Shown in pieces: positions 1 through 8,232 of a DNA stretch of 64,000 nt. The DNA lies in assembly GCF_002929305.1 (NCBI RefSeq), contig NZ_PJIO01000006.1, forward strand, positions 1-64,000, in the 5' to 3' direction. Origin of the DNA: Arthrobacter sp. GMC3. Lineage in GTDB: Bacteria > Actinomycetota > Actinomycetes > Actinomycetales > Micrococcaceae. The stretch's first letter is position 1. Each line of letters begins with the position of its first letter. The translations under genes were made by a program, and so were the position numbers. The notes beneath the pieces were generated by a model. It was given only the letters and a program-made list of their open reading frames with translations, searched no databases and was not told the DNA's origin.

Positions 1-246
1 GAGTTCGAAGCCGACCTCATCAGCATGCGCACCCGCGAAGGAATGAAAGTCGCCAAGGCCAACGGCCGACTCCGGGGAAAGCAGCCAAAACTCACCGTGA
101 AACAGGAAGACCACCTCCTCGAACTGCACGACGCCGGCAAACACACCATGGCCGAAATGGCCGAACTCTTCTCCATCAGCCGATCCACCATCTACCGGGC
201 CGTTGAACGCGGCCAACGCAAGAAAACCGGCACTAACAGCCCCTGA
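1..246 (+). CDS. Serine recombinase (resolvase/invertase), C-terminal part
   Basis: The reading frame is open from the first base, so the gene starts outside the window and only about 81 C-terminal residues are present. They hold the end of the long helix that links the catalytic domain to DNA binding (EFEADLISMRTREGM, then GRLRGKQPKL), followed by a helix-turn-helix of the Hin/Tn3-resolvase type (HTMAEMAELFSISRSTIYRAVER). Such enzymes cut and rejoin DNA through a serine in the missing N-terminal part. No terminal repeats or other transposition genes are visible here, so whether this belongs to a transposon, an invertible segment or a relic cannot be decided from the window. Confidence 0.88.
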   Translation, partial: EFEADLISMRTREGMKVAKANGRLRGKQPKLTVKQEDHLLELHDAGKHTMAEMAELFSISRSTIYRAVERGQRKKTGTNSP

Positions 247-549
247 CGTGCGCATGTCCATCGTCGGACGATGACATCAGGTTCTGCAAACGCGCTCCGC
301 GACCGAGACCAAGGCGTCGATGATGCCCCTCTCCAGCACCTTTCCCCGCTCGGCTAGGAACATATCGACCACACCGGCGACTACACCCGGCGCAACAGCG
401 CCAAGATCGGCACGGGCAAATTCAGGCCCCTGCGCCACGGCAGCCGCTCTTAGCGTACGATTTTTTCCGTTTTCTGAGGCGACCCCCATAAACTCTCTGG
501 TTCCCTACACAGTCACCCTCTGCAGGGCGTGACTGTGTAGATTGTCCCT
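247..549. other. Intergenic stretch without a convincing gene
   Basis: An odd-centred palindrome CATCGTCGGACGATG lies at 259-273, 13 nt after the recombinase stop, and may act as its terminator although no T-run follows. A 70-codon frame on the minus strand (277-489) and one on the plus strand (320-532) are open, but neither shows a recognisable domain or a good ribosome site. The minus-strand frame, rich in Ala, Val and Glu, could be a decayed remnant. The far end holds a strong inverted repeat described separately. Confidence 0.5.
505..540. promoter_or_regulatory. 12-nt inverted repeat just upstream of the metallo-hydrolase gene
   Basis: CTACACAGTCAC at 505-516 is matched exactly by GTGACTGTGTAG at 529-540, with a 12-nt spacer. 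It ends 9 nt before the ATG at 550, so it would overlap the promoter or leader. This is what a dimeric repressor site looks like; an mRNA hairpin occluding the start is the alternative. No regulator gene is adjacent. Confidence 0.5.
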
Positions 550-1383
550 ATGAGCGCATGGCGAGAAGTTGCTGAAGGAGTTTTTCAGCGCCGATACGAT
601 CCCCTGGACATTTCAATATCCCTGATCCGCGGCACTGCGGGTGTCACCATCGTTGACACCCGCAGCAGCCCGGCCGAGGCTCAGGAGATTCTCGCCCATG
701 TGGCCGCGGATTTCGACCTGCCCATTGTGGCGGTCATCAATTCCCATGCGCACTACGATCACACCTTCGGCAACCAAGTGTTCGCCGGCCAAACAGGGGT
801 TCCGATTTACGGGCACCATCTGGTGGCTACGCACTTCCAACAATTTGAGTCTCCGCGCCTGAAGCGACAGCAACAGGATCCCGCACGTGAACCCGACCGC
901 GACTGGGCCACAGTGGTGCTGACACCGCCAACGGTTCCGGTTACGCACCGGACACGCATCAGCCCTGCCGGACGGGACATTGACCTGATCCCGCTTCCTC
1001 CCGGGCACACCGACACCGATCTGGCGGTCTTCGTTCCCGATCAACGGGTGTGGATCCTCGGAGACATTGTGGAGGAGTCCGGTCCGCCAATGTTTGGTTC
1101 TGGCTGCTTCCCCTTTGGTTGGCCGGACGTCCTTGAGGAATTGCTGACGGAAATCGAGCCCCGTGACTGCATCATTCCCGGCCATGGAAGTGTCATCAAC
1201 CGGGACTTCGTCATTGCACAGCTCGCCGATCTCCGGGCAACTGCCGCGATGATTCGAGACGGCTGGTCACGGGGGCTTTCCATTGAGCAGGCTGTCGCGG
1301 CAGTGAGCGATGACTACCCCTGGCCGCCGCAGGTATTGGAGTCGGCGCTCAGACGAGGCTACTCTCAACTTTCCTCAGGCTAG
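550..1383 (+). CDS. Metallo-beta-lactamase-fold hydrolase
   Basis: A 277-residue cytoplasmic protein with the metal-binding signature HAHYDH (His66, His68, Asp70, His71), a third-site His153 in LPPGHTD, the bridging Asp172 in LGDIVE and His212 in IPGHGSV. All ligands expected for a two-metal site are present, so it is probably active. The family covers lactonases, glyoxalase II-like thioesterases and beta-lactamases. There is no signal peptide, which argues against a secreted beta-lactamase. The substrate cannot be deduced. The gene stands alone, with a strong inverted repeat directly upstream. Confidence 0.85.
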   Translation: MSAWREVAEGVFQRRYDPLDISISLIRGTAGVTIVDTRSSPAEAQEILAHVAADFDLPIVAVINSHAHYDHTFGNQVFAGQTGVPIYGHHLVATHFQQFESPRLKRQQQDPAREPDRDWATVVLTPPTVPVTHRTRISPAGRDIDLIPLPPGHTDTDLAVFVPDQRVWILGDIVEESGPPMFGSGCFPFGWPDVLEELLTEIEPRDCIIPGHGSVINRDFVIAQLADLRATAAMIRDGWSRGLSIEQAVAAVSDDYPWPPQVLESALRRGYSQLSSG

Positions 1384-1636
1384 TCCCTCTGCCCTCTGTT
1401 CGGGCCGAATTCAAACGGCCAACCCTGTGCCTCGTTCGACATGTTCTTGGATCCATCGGGAGGTCACGGCAAGTAACACTCCACCGGAGGCCACCGTGGC
1501 AGTTCGCCTGCCTTTGGCGGAAGCTGACAACCCCCCCAACGGATTGACCCCACCTTGGACAGCTTCGGCGCGTTCCTCGTGACAGGATGGCAGCTGCAGC
1601 TCTGTGAAGAATGCACAGGGACAGAGAGGGGCAGGC

Positions 1637-2749
1637 ATGGTCACCGAGGTCGACGTTGTTGTGATTGGCGGTGGGGTCATGGGATCGGCCGCAGCATGGG
1701 CTGCCGCCGGGAAATCTCATTCGGTTGTCCTCCTTGAGCAGTTTGAAGCCGGGCACAGCCTCGGAGCGTCGCACGGGGCAACCCGCAATTTCAACCTCGG
1801 CTATCACGAGGCGGCGTACCTCAACCTGGTGCTCGAAGCACGCTCCTTGTGGGACCAACTGGCCACGCGTACCCAGACCCAGCTCCTGGATCTGGCGGGA
1901 CTTGTCAACCAGGGCCCCCGAGACTCCCTGGACCGCATCCGCGCATCGCATGAGGCCTTTGGCATCGAAAGCTCGTTCCTCTCCCCCGCCGAGGCATCCG
2001 CACGGTGGGAGGGAATGAAGTTCCGCAGTGACGTCCTCTTTGTTCCGGAGTCCGGGCGGGTGCGTGCTGCCGACGCCTTGGCAGCCTTTCGCCAGGATGC
2101 CCAGCGCAGCGGAGCCCAGTTCCACTATTCGACCCCCGTTCGCGGCATTATGGTCCACGGTGAAGACCAGGTGCGAGTTACCACCGACGACGGCGAGTTC
2201 CGTGCCAAGCGTGTCATCGTCACCGCAGGCGCGTGGAGCCAAAAGCTCCTCACGGGCATCGTGACACTGCCGCGTCTTGTGGTCACCCAAGAACAGCCGG
2301 CACATTTCGGCACCATTGATTCGTCCCTTGAATGGCCAAGTTTCAACCACATCCCCGATCCTGCCCTGGCAGCCGACTCCTATTGGTACAGCCCCACCTA
2401 TGGAATGTTCACACCCGGTGAAGGCGTAAAGATCGGCTGGCACGGGGTAGGCCCGGTGACCGACCCCGATCACCGTGACTTCCTGCCAGAACCGGCACAG
2501 CTTCTGGCCCTGCGCCGCTACGCCAGAGAATGGTTTCCTGGACTCGATGCAGACTCATTTGTGCCCATCAGCTGTACCTACACCTCCACCGCATCCGGAA
2601 ATTTCATTCTCGACCGGTTCGGCCCGGTGGTAGTCGGAGCAGGCTTCTCTGGCCATGGGTTCAAATTTGCCCCTGCCATTGGCCGAATTCTGGCGGACCT
2701 TGCCGACGGGCTGCCGGCACCGTCACTCTTTTCGGCACAACGGGGCTAG
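1637..2749 (+). CDS. Monomeric sarcosine oxidase-like FAD-dependent amine oxidase
   Basis: The start chosen is the ATG at 1637, preceded by the purine-rich GAGAGGGGCAGG; an upstream start at 1604 would add 11 unlikely residues. The 370-residue product opens with a Rossmann fold (VVVIGGGVMGS, residues 7-17) and the DAO-type second motif GASHGATRNFNLGYH. Near the C terminus, PISCTYTST places a Cys where monomeric sarcosine oxidase and N-methyltryptophan oxidase attach FAD covalently, and GAGFSGHGFKFAPAIG is the matching FAD/active-site loop. It should oxidise an N-methyl or other secondary amino acid, releasing H2O2 and aldehyde or imine. Which amine is not evident. Confidence 0.85.
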   Translation: MVTEVDVVVIGGGVMGSAAAWAAAGKSHSVVLLEQFEAGHSLGASHGATRNFNLGYHEAAYLNLVLEARSLWDQLATRTQTQLLDLAGLVNQGPRDSLDRIRASHEAFGIESSFLSPAEASARWEGMKFRSDVLFVPESGRVRAADALAAFRQDAQRSGAQFHYSTPVRGIMVHGEDQVRVTTDDGEFRAKRVIVTAGAWSQKLLTGIVTLPRLVVTQEQPAHFGTIDSSLEWPSFNHIPDPALAADSYWYSPTYGMFTPGEGVKIGWHGVGPVTDPDHRDFLPEPAQLLALRRYAREWFPGLDADSFVPISCTYTSTASGNFILDRFGPVVVGAGFSGHGFKFAPAIGRILADLADGLPAPSLFSAQRG

Positions 2750-2773
2750 GTCCAGGGTAAGTAGGGGCTTTCA

Positions 2774-3490
2774 CTACCGGAGGGGTGCTCCAACCAGAAC
2801 AGGGTCAACGTCCGTTGCACCAAGCGAACCCTCCGCGGTTGCCGTAGCACTCTCCGGGTTTACTTGCTTCCGGGACTGAATCAATTTGCAGACCCGGTCG
2901 ACAACGAGCCCCAGTAGGGCCGCGATGACCACCGAAACCACCACTCCGAGCAACTGATTCTCCTTGAACCAGACGCCCGCCACGGCGCCGATCCCCAGGG
3001 AATAGCTTGCCCACATTGTGGCTGAGAGGGCGGAGATTGGCATGAAACTCTTCCATGAATACCGGGTCGCCCCTGCCGTGAGATTGACCGCAACCCGGCC
3101 GATCGGGATGAAACGGGCAACGAGAAGTAACGGGACAGCCCGTTGGTCAAGACCACGGGCAACGCGGCCGAAGGCTCGCTGCATGACGGGGCGGCGCATC
3201 CATCGATAACGGGTGATGCCGACCCGTCGCCCGATCACATAGGCGAGGTTGTCTCCCAGGAAGGCGCCAAGGGCGGCCGCGATCATCAAGAGCCAAAGAT
3301 TTGGCCCGCCTGGGGTGAGCACCAACGCGGCAAGACCCACCACAATGGATTCGCTGGGAAAGGGCGGGAAGAAGCCATCAATAATGCATCCAATCACCAC
3401 AACTGCGTAAACCCACGGTTGCCCGGCAGCACCGATCACCAGGTCGCTGATGGTGTTCAGGAGTGCATTAAAGTCACCCACGAGGAACAC
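2774..3490 (-). CDS. DedA family membrane protein
   Basis: About 238 residues with several hydrophobic segments. The DedA signatures are present: the acidic/proline loop GFFPPFPSESIVV near residues 39-51 and the arginine motif ARFIPIGRVAVNLTAGATR in the second half. DedA proteins are polytopic membrane proteins implicated in lipid (undecaprenyl phosphate or phosphatidyl) flipping and envelope homeostasis. The start is uncertain: a GTG at 3490 or another GTG nine bases in (3481). It is convergent with the sarcosine-oxidase-like gene, with only 24 bases between the stops. Confidence 0.85.
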   Translation of the reverse strand: MFLVGDFNALLNTISDLVIGAAGQPWVYAVVVIGCIIDGFFPPFPSESIVVGLAALVLTPGGPNLWLLMIAAALGAFLGDNLAYVIGRRVGITRYRWMRRPVMQRAFGRVARGLDQRAVPLLLVARFIPIGRVAVNLTAGATRYSWKSFMPISALSATMWASYSLGIGAVAGVWFKENQLLGVVVSVVIAALLGLVVDRVCKLIQSRKQVNPESATATAEGSLGATDVDPVLVGAPLR

Positions 3491-3802
3491 CCACTGCCAT
3501 TTCGGCCCGTGCGTTCTTGCTTTGCTTGAAGATCATGGTGACAACGCTACCGGCCACACCGCACGGAAACTATGGGGAAACCCCCCACTCTGATGTAGGG
3601 GCAACCACCCAACAACCAGGGTCATCTGCCTAGCTGGCAAGCATCGTAAGGCCAGTGCCAGGCGCGTATTAAGTGGATGAATAGTGGCTGCGATCCAGAA
3701 AAACCTCTATCAGCTTGTTCATCTGTTCCATGCGGAACCTGCCGAGCCCACATAACCTTAGTGACACACCCATGATTGGAACCACTAGAAGATGGATTGG
3801 CC
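3491..3802. other. Divergent intergenic region, no gene seen
   Basis: About 310 bases between the DedA gene and the hydrolase gene. It should contain both promoters. I see no strong palindrome, hairpin or small gene with a good ribosome site. Confidence 0.4.
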
Positions 3803-4759
3803 ATGAAGAGAAATATCAGGCTTTTACTCGCTGCAATGGCCACCATCTCCACGGTACTGGCAGCCCTTTTGACGGCGTCAACTTATGCCCATGCACGGGC
3901 ACGAAAGTCCGAGGCTGCCCTGGTGAAATCCTACGGTCGGCTCGTGTCCGTGGATGGAAAGAAGATGAACGTTTCTCTTCAGGGATCCGGCACCGAGACG
4001 GTGGTACTTCTTCCCGGAGCCGGAACGCCTTCTCCGGTACTAGATTTCAAACCCCTCGTTGCGGAGTTGCTGCCGCACTACTGTGTGGTCGTCGTCGAAC
4101 CATTTGGCTATGGTCTCAGCGATGAAACCGCGACCGAGCGAACCACGGAGAACATCGTCAATGAGTTGCACGAAGCCTTGCAAATCCTCGGGATCAACCG
4201 CTACTTACTTATGGGACATTCGATTGCCGGTATTTATGGTTTGGAGTTCGCCACCAAATTCCGGAGCGAGATGGTCGCCTTTGTTGGAATTGATAGCAGC
4301 GTGCCCAACCAGCCCGGAATGGACAAAAAGTTCCCCCTTCGTGCCTTGAAAGCGGCCAAGGCATTGGGAGTGGTCAGGGTAGTGGTGCAAAGCTCTGGTG
4401 ACTCCTATGCCGGCCTCCCCTACAACGACGACGACAAAGCTCAGATGAAACTTCTGTCCCTGAAGAACATGCTGACCTCCACCTATATCAACGAGATCAA
4501 GAACTTGGAGAAGAATTTCGTTGACGCCAGGAGCCAATCATTCCCGCACGATTTGCCCGTGCTCGAGTTCGTCCAGGCCGCGAACAAGGACGTGGCCGGC
4601 TGGCTGCCACTCCATGAAGAGCAAGTGGCAAGCGTTGACAACGGCAAACTTGTCCCTTTGGACGGCGGGCATTACCTTCACCACACGCACTCGAGGGAAA
4701 TCGTGGCGGAACTCAACAGCTTCCTAAGCCAGGCACCGGAATCTACCGTCGGCCAATAG
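3803..4759 (+). CDS. Alpha/beta hydrolase, membrane-anchored or exported
   Basis: Start at ATG 3803 gives a 318-residue protein beginning MKRNIRLLL, an uncleaved signal anchor or signal peptide of roughly 30 residues ending in a TYAHA-like stretch. An in-frame TTG at 3776 is the alternative start. The alpha/beta hydrolase fold is shown by the oxyanion strand VVLLPGAGTPSP, the nucleophile elbow GHSIAG (Ser in the middle) and the C-terminal catalytic His in DGGHYLHH. It probably hydrolyses an ester or a related small substrate outside the membrane. The gene is isolated, so its role is not indicated by neighbours. Confidence 0.82.
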   Translation: MKRNIRLLLAAMATISTVLAALLTASTYAHARARKSEAALVKSYGRLVSVDGKKMNVSLQGSGTETVVLLPGAGTPSPVLDFKPLVAELLPHYCVVVVEPFGYGLSDETATERTTENIVNELHEALQILGINRYLLMGHSIAGIYGLEFATKFRSEMVAFVGIDSSVPNQPGMDKKFPLRALKAAKALGVVRVVVQSSGDSYAGLPYNDDDKAQMKLLSLKNMLTSTYINEIKNLEKNFVDARSQSFPHDLPVLEFVQAANKDVAGWLPLHEEQVASVDNGKLVPLDGGHYLHHTHSREIVAELNSFLSQAPESTVGQ

Positions 4760-4839
4760 TAGCCAGCAGCACTTCTTTCCCGCGGCGAGAACACCAGCGC
4801 AATCTTGTTAAGTGTCCACGGTGCCGATAGGCTCCAACT

Positions 4840-5355
4840 ATGAGCAATGTTCCCAGCACGCGGCGTCCAGTGATCGTCGGGGTATCACCTGGTCAATCAC
4901 CACACGTTGCGGAGCAGGCTGCATTTTTCGCCTCCCGCTTCGGCGCCGAACTGGTGTGCGTGTTCGTCAACCAGGGGCGGCTGCCGGTTTCCGAAGGTGC
5001 GGACGGGTCGGTGACTTCAGCCCCTATCGATCCGGACTATTCCGACCCTGCCGAAGAAGTCTTTGACAGCAAGCTAGCCGCCGGACTGGAACATCTGCTG
5101 AAGGAAACGGGTGTCAGGTGGCGGACCCTCGTCCTTGCCGGCGAGGTGTCGGCGGCCCTGGGCAGGCTGGCGGAACGGCTCGACGCGGCCATGATCGTGG
5201 TTGGCACACACGAAAAATCTGCCGGCGGTAGTATTCAGGAGTTTTTTAACCGCTCCGTGGCCACCCATCTGGCCCACAGGCAGACGCGGCCGGTAGTGGT
5301 AATCCCGGCCCACTCCCCCGGACTGGCTTCCCCCCTGCCGTGGCAAGAGCCCTGA
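4840..5355 (+). CDS. Universal stress protein (UspA domain)
   Basis: A single UspA domain of 171 residues: strand PVIVGVSPG at the N terminus, and VVGTHEKS followed by RSVATHLAHRQTRPVVVIP at the C terminus, where the ATP-binding loop of the family lies. The glycine spacing of that loop (G-2x-G-9x-G-S/T) is degenerate, so ATP binding is doubtful. Its TGA overlaps the ATG of the following fluoride channel gene (TGATG), so it is translationally coupled to the crcB pair and may be a stress partner of fluoride export. Confidence 0.88.
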   Translation: MSNVPSTRRPVIVGVSPGQSPHVAEQAAFFASRFGAELVCVFVNQGRLPVSEGADGSVTSAPIDPDYSDPAEEVFDSKLAAGLEHLLKETGVRWRTLVLAGEVSAALGRLAERLDAAMIVVGTHEKSAGGSIQEFFNRSVATHLAHRQTRPVVVIPAHSPGLASPLPWQEP

Positions 5356-5807
5356 TGCCCTCAAGCAATTTGCCTAACTACCTAAAATGGCGGCTTTGGG
5401 GGTTGGTGGCTCTGGGCGGGGCAGTTGGCGCTGCGACACGGGAAGCCGTGTCCTTGGCTCTTCCCAAAGTCGACGGCGTTCCTGTAGCCATTGCCCTGAT
5501 CAACATTGCGGGGGCGCTCCTTCTCGGGTTTCTCTATGAGGCACTGACCCGGCCCGCCATTTCCAGCGAACGGGCCAGTCGCCTGAGGCTGCTTCTCGGC
5601 ACTGGCTTTTGTGGTGGTTTCACCACCTACAGTTCAATGGCAGTAGACGCCGCTGCGCTTGGTCTCAATGGGCGTATGGGCGCAGCGATGCTCTATGTGC
5701 TGGGGACCGTCATTGTGGGTGCTTGTGCCACGTGGGCTGGCATCATCATGGGGTCACGCTCAGCGAGCGCACGCACCCGCAAGGCCACCTCGGGGAGTGG
5801 CCAATGA
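5355..5807 (+). CDS. crcB: Fluoride channel subunit CrcB/Fluc, first copy
   Basis: A four-helix membrane protein of 150 residues (GTG at 5340 would add five). It has the Fluc signatures GGAVGAATREAV, INIAGALLLGFL with the pore Asn, and the break motif GTGFCGGFTTYSSMAVDA, whose Phe and Thr/Ser line the fluoride pathway. Gram-positive bacteria often carry two homologous subunits that form an antiparallel heterodimer, as here. The channel exports fluoride from the cytoplasm. The stop overlaps the next start (ATGA). Confidence 0.93.
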   Translation: MPSSNLPNYLKWRLWGLVALGGAVGAATREAVSLALPKVDGVPVAIALINIAGALLLGFLYEALTRPAISSERASRLRLLLGTGFCGGFTTYSSMAVDAAALGLNGRMGAAMLYVLGTVIVGACATWAGIIMGSRSASARTRKATSGSGQ

Positions 5808-6181
5808 CACCGTGGATTTTTCTTGCCCTGACACTTGCCGGCGGCATCGGCGCCACCGCACGCTACGTCGTGGACGGCTTCATTCGTGGGAAGGCCCCGG
5901 CCGGATATCCGTGGCCCACGACTCTCATCAACATTTCGGGCTCTCTTGTCCTGGGGTTTCTAACCGGCCTGGCCACGGACTCGGTTCTACCCAGCGGCGT
6001 GACGATCGTCTTGGGCACCGGCTTTCTTGGCGGGTACACCACCTTCAGCACGGCCAGCTATGAAACGGTTGCCCTAGTACGAGACAGGCGGTACGCGGCA
6101 GCATTGGGCAACGGCCTGGGCTTGGCCATTGTTGCGGTTGCGGCGGCTTGGCTGGGTTTGTGGCTGGGCACCTCACTCTAG
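5804..6181 (+). CDS. crcB: Fluoride channel subunit CrcB/Fluc, second copy
   Basis: The true start is the ATG at 5804 that overlaps the previous stop, giving 125 residues; the frame is open further upstream only by chance. Motifs GGIGATARYVVDG, INISGSLVLGFLTG and GTGFLGGYTTFSTASYET match the Fluc family, with Asn, Phe and Thr/Ser pore residues kept. With the preceding subunit it should build the dual-topology fluoride channel. Confidence 0.93.
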   Translation: MTPWIFLALTLAGGIGATARYVVDGFIRGKAPAGYPWPTTLINISGSLVLGFLTGLATDSVLPSGVTIVLGTGFLGGYTTFSTASYETVALVRDRRYAAALGNGLGLAIVAVAAAWLGLWLGTSL

Positions 6182-6205
6182 CCATGGGGGGCAACCTTTC
6201 CGGGG

Positions 6206-7162
6206 TCAGCGTCGTCGAAGTTGGGGCACCAGATAGATCAGGATCAGCCCCAACCAAGTGGTCAGGATGTAGGGCCAGGTGTAGGTGGGGCCCGGTATTC
6301 GGTCCATCACTAGCGTGAGGACTGCAGTCACGGCGGAACCGGCGACGGCGAACATCCACGGTTCCCAGCGCCCCTTCAGGAATACTGTGGCAAAGGCGAT
6401 GGCCGTCAGGACACCGGAGTAGCCACTGAGGCCATTGGCTGTCATCTGCAGGCTCGCGTTCATGGCCAGGGCACACAGGCTGCCCACCCCGCTTCCAATG
6501 ATCGCGGCAACCCCCACTTTCCAATGGGCAATGAACAGACCAATCAGGATCAGGGCCCCACCCCAGATGCTGTCCACCAGAACCACCTGGGAAATGTTTG
6601 TCAGCAGCGACTCAAAAAAGGCCTGGGTGTTTGATTCGACCACGCCTAGTGGCGGATGGGTGTGCAGCCCCATGGTGCTCACCAGGACCACGGTGGCCAC
6701 CAGACAAAAAGGCGCTGTGGTGGACGGCAGGCCAAACTGCTTCAACGGACCCGTGCCAAGGACCCAGACAAGCGCCCAGGTCACGGGGGTGCACAGCAGG
6801 CCGCCACCCACGGCGATCGGATAGGAAGCCCACTGCCCGCCCAAAACCGCAAACGTTGCCGCACCAACCAAGGCACCACAAAAGCCTTGCGCCCCGGTCC
6901 GGATGTCAGCCACCGGGATTCCAACGAGGCGCCCGCCCACGGACGACGCGCCAGCTCCCAACACCACCAGTACGGCCATGCGCCAATCCTGGGTGACGAA
7001 CGCCGCCAGAATCAGGGCACCCGTGAGAATGTTTGTTTGAAAGAAGATTTGGGACAGGCCATGACCCAGGCCAACCACCCCGTAACGGAGCCACCCGGTC
7101 AGTAAGCGACCGGGTGCGCACCACCGACTTTCCCTAATGTCCGTGAGTTCTGTGCCCACCAT
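6206..7162 (-). CDS. Urea transporter (UT family)
   Basis: A 318-residue polytopic membrane protein. The first half has the UT signature GLGHGLSQIFFQTNILTGALIL; the second repeat has LPSTTAPFCLV, the LPxxTxPF motif of urea channels, and the whole has the internal repeat expected of the family. It should let urea enter the cell, feeding the urease encoded at 24.5-30.7 kb. The ATG at 7162 lies inside the end of a 34-residue membrane peptide gene, so the two are probably coupled. Confidence 0.88.
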   Translation of the reverse strand: MVGTELTDIRESRWCAPGRLLTGWLRYGVVGLGHGLSQIFFQTNILTGALILAAFVTQDWRMAVLVVLGAGASSVGGRLVGIPVADIRTGAQGFCGALVGAATFAVLGGQWASYPIAVGGGLLCTPVTWALVWVLGTGPLKQFGLPSTTAPFCLVATVVLVSTMGLHTHPPLGVVESNTQAFFESLLTNISQVVLVDSIWGGALILIGLFIAHWKVGVAAIIGSGVGSLCALAMNASLQMTANGLSGYSGVLTAIAFATVFLKGRWEPWMFAVAGSAVTAVLTLVMDRIPGPTYTWPYILTTWLGLILIYLVPQLRRR

Positions 7163-7238
7163 GGGGGGCGATCAGGCTCATAATCACGGTAAGGACAATA
7201 ATGGCCACAAGGACCCACATAAATTGCACCATGTTCAT
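7134..7238 (-). CDS. 34-residue single-span membrane peptide upstream of the urea transporter
   Basis: The frame starts at ATG 7238 and ends at TAG 7134. The peptide is MNMVQFMWVLVA followed by a continuous hydrophobic stretch to about residue 24 and a basic, His-rich tail (PHGGHRTHGH). This is a classic one-helix small membrane protein. Its last 29 bases overlap the transporter start, which suggests co-translation and perhaps a regulatory or assembly subunit. No family is recognised; coding is inferred from composition and position. Confidence 0.55.
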   Translation of the reverse strand: MNMVQFMWVLVAIIVLTVIMSLIAPHGGHRTHGH

Positions 7239-7352
7239 GACGAATCAATTCCTTAGTCCAATGCCGGCCTTTAGACCAGCAGGCAAACAGAACATTGATA
7301 TTTCTGATTTGCGTTTGCCTGCTTCCATCATCCCCCTGTGAGCAAAATGTCT

Positions 7353-8117
7353 CTAGGACGTGGACCTGACTGTCCAAAAGTCGCTAGCTAGTGAGGAACT
7401 GAGCAGGTATGGATAGGGCATGGTCGCGTAGCCTGCCATCCCCCAGCTGGTGCCCCAGGAGTTGCGGATAGTGAAGCGCTGGCTGGCGTCGTCGTAGCCA
7501 ACGGCCACCACGCAGTGACCGCCCAACACGCTCTCGCCCGCCGCCGGCATGGGAACCACCCCTGTACTTGCAACCTGGGTACTTTCGAAGCTGGCGTAAA
7601 CGGTGAAGCCAAACACCACCGGGTATCCAGAGGCGAGGCAGCCCTTCATTTGGGCCAGCGTCTGCCCTACCCGGGAGTACGTGATTGCCTGCTGCTTCTT
7701 GGCGGCGGTGTAGCAGGCGGGTGTTGGCTTGTCGGCGAACTTGGTGATGTCGTAAGGCCACAGCGTTTCATCGCAGACGCCTGTGGTGGCGACGGTCTTG
7801 ATACCGTCACGGATCTGCGCTCCGGCGTCGGAGGCCACCGTGCCCTCAATGACACGCTCGTTGTAGTAGATGAACAGGCGCGACGGCGTGGACGTATCGG
7901 CGAGTCCCTCTTTGAGCGCATCAAACTGGATGACACCAGCAACACCGTTTCCGGTGCAGGAACCGAGCTGCCCCTGGTCGTAAACCGGAGGGCAGGACGA
8001 GGTGAGATCGACGGCAGGTGGCAGGCTCGCCTGCACGGACATCGGGGCCGCAAAGTGGAAGTCACGCTGATCGGGAAGGTCTGGGACCCATCCGTATCGG
8101 GAGTTGGTTCGTGCCAT
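7353..8117 (-). CDS. Papain-like (C1 family) cysteine peptidase
   Basis: A 254-residue protein with the complete papain active site: Gln48 and Cys54 in YDQGQLGSCTG, His200 in LGGHCVVAVGYDD, and Asn218 in RNSWGTSWG. The N terminus (GWVPDLPDQRDF) resembles the start of bacterial C1A peptidases without a long propeptide. No signal peptide is visible, so it appears cytoplasmic or leaves by another route, which is unusual for a papain homologue. The substrate is unknown. Confidence 0.88.
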   Translation of the reverse strand: MARTNSRYGWVPDLPDQRDFHFAAPMSVQASLPPAVDLTSSCPPVYDQGQLGSCTGNGVAGVIQFDALKEGLADTSTPSRLFIYYNERVIEGTVASDAGAQIRDGIKTVATTGVCDETLWPYDITKFADKPTPACYTAAKKQQAITYSRVGQTLAQMKGCLASGYPVVFGFTVYASFESTQVASTGVVPMPAAGESVLGGHCVVAVGYDDASQRFTIRNSWGTSWGMAGYATMPYPYLLSSSLASDFWTVRSTS

Positions 8118-8232
8118 AGTGATCTTGCCTCCTTCGCCACACCGTGGCCGGATGAGACCTCATTCAGTGTGGTTAAGAATGAGGTTCCTCCTGCCCACGT
8201 GACGAGTCAAGACTTCGGCGTGACTGAACTCT

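Noticed and set aside
277..489. 70-codon minus-strand frame as a regulator remnant
   Set aside because: No helix-turn-helix or other motif and no ribosome site, so it is only mentioned within the intergenic entry.
1349..2473. 374-codon open frame on the minus strand
   Set aside because: It lies antisense to the sarcosine-oxidase-like gene, whose domains are unmistakable; long antisense frames are common in GC-rich DNA.
4760..4840. Fluoride riboswitch in front of the uspA-crcB operon
   Set aside because: The short leader lacks the conserved pseudoknot pattern of the crcB motif; only scattered similarity was seen.
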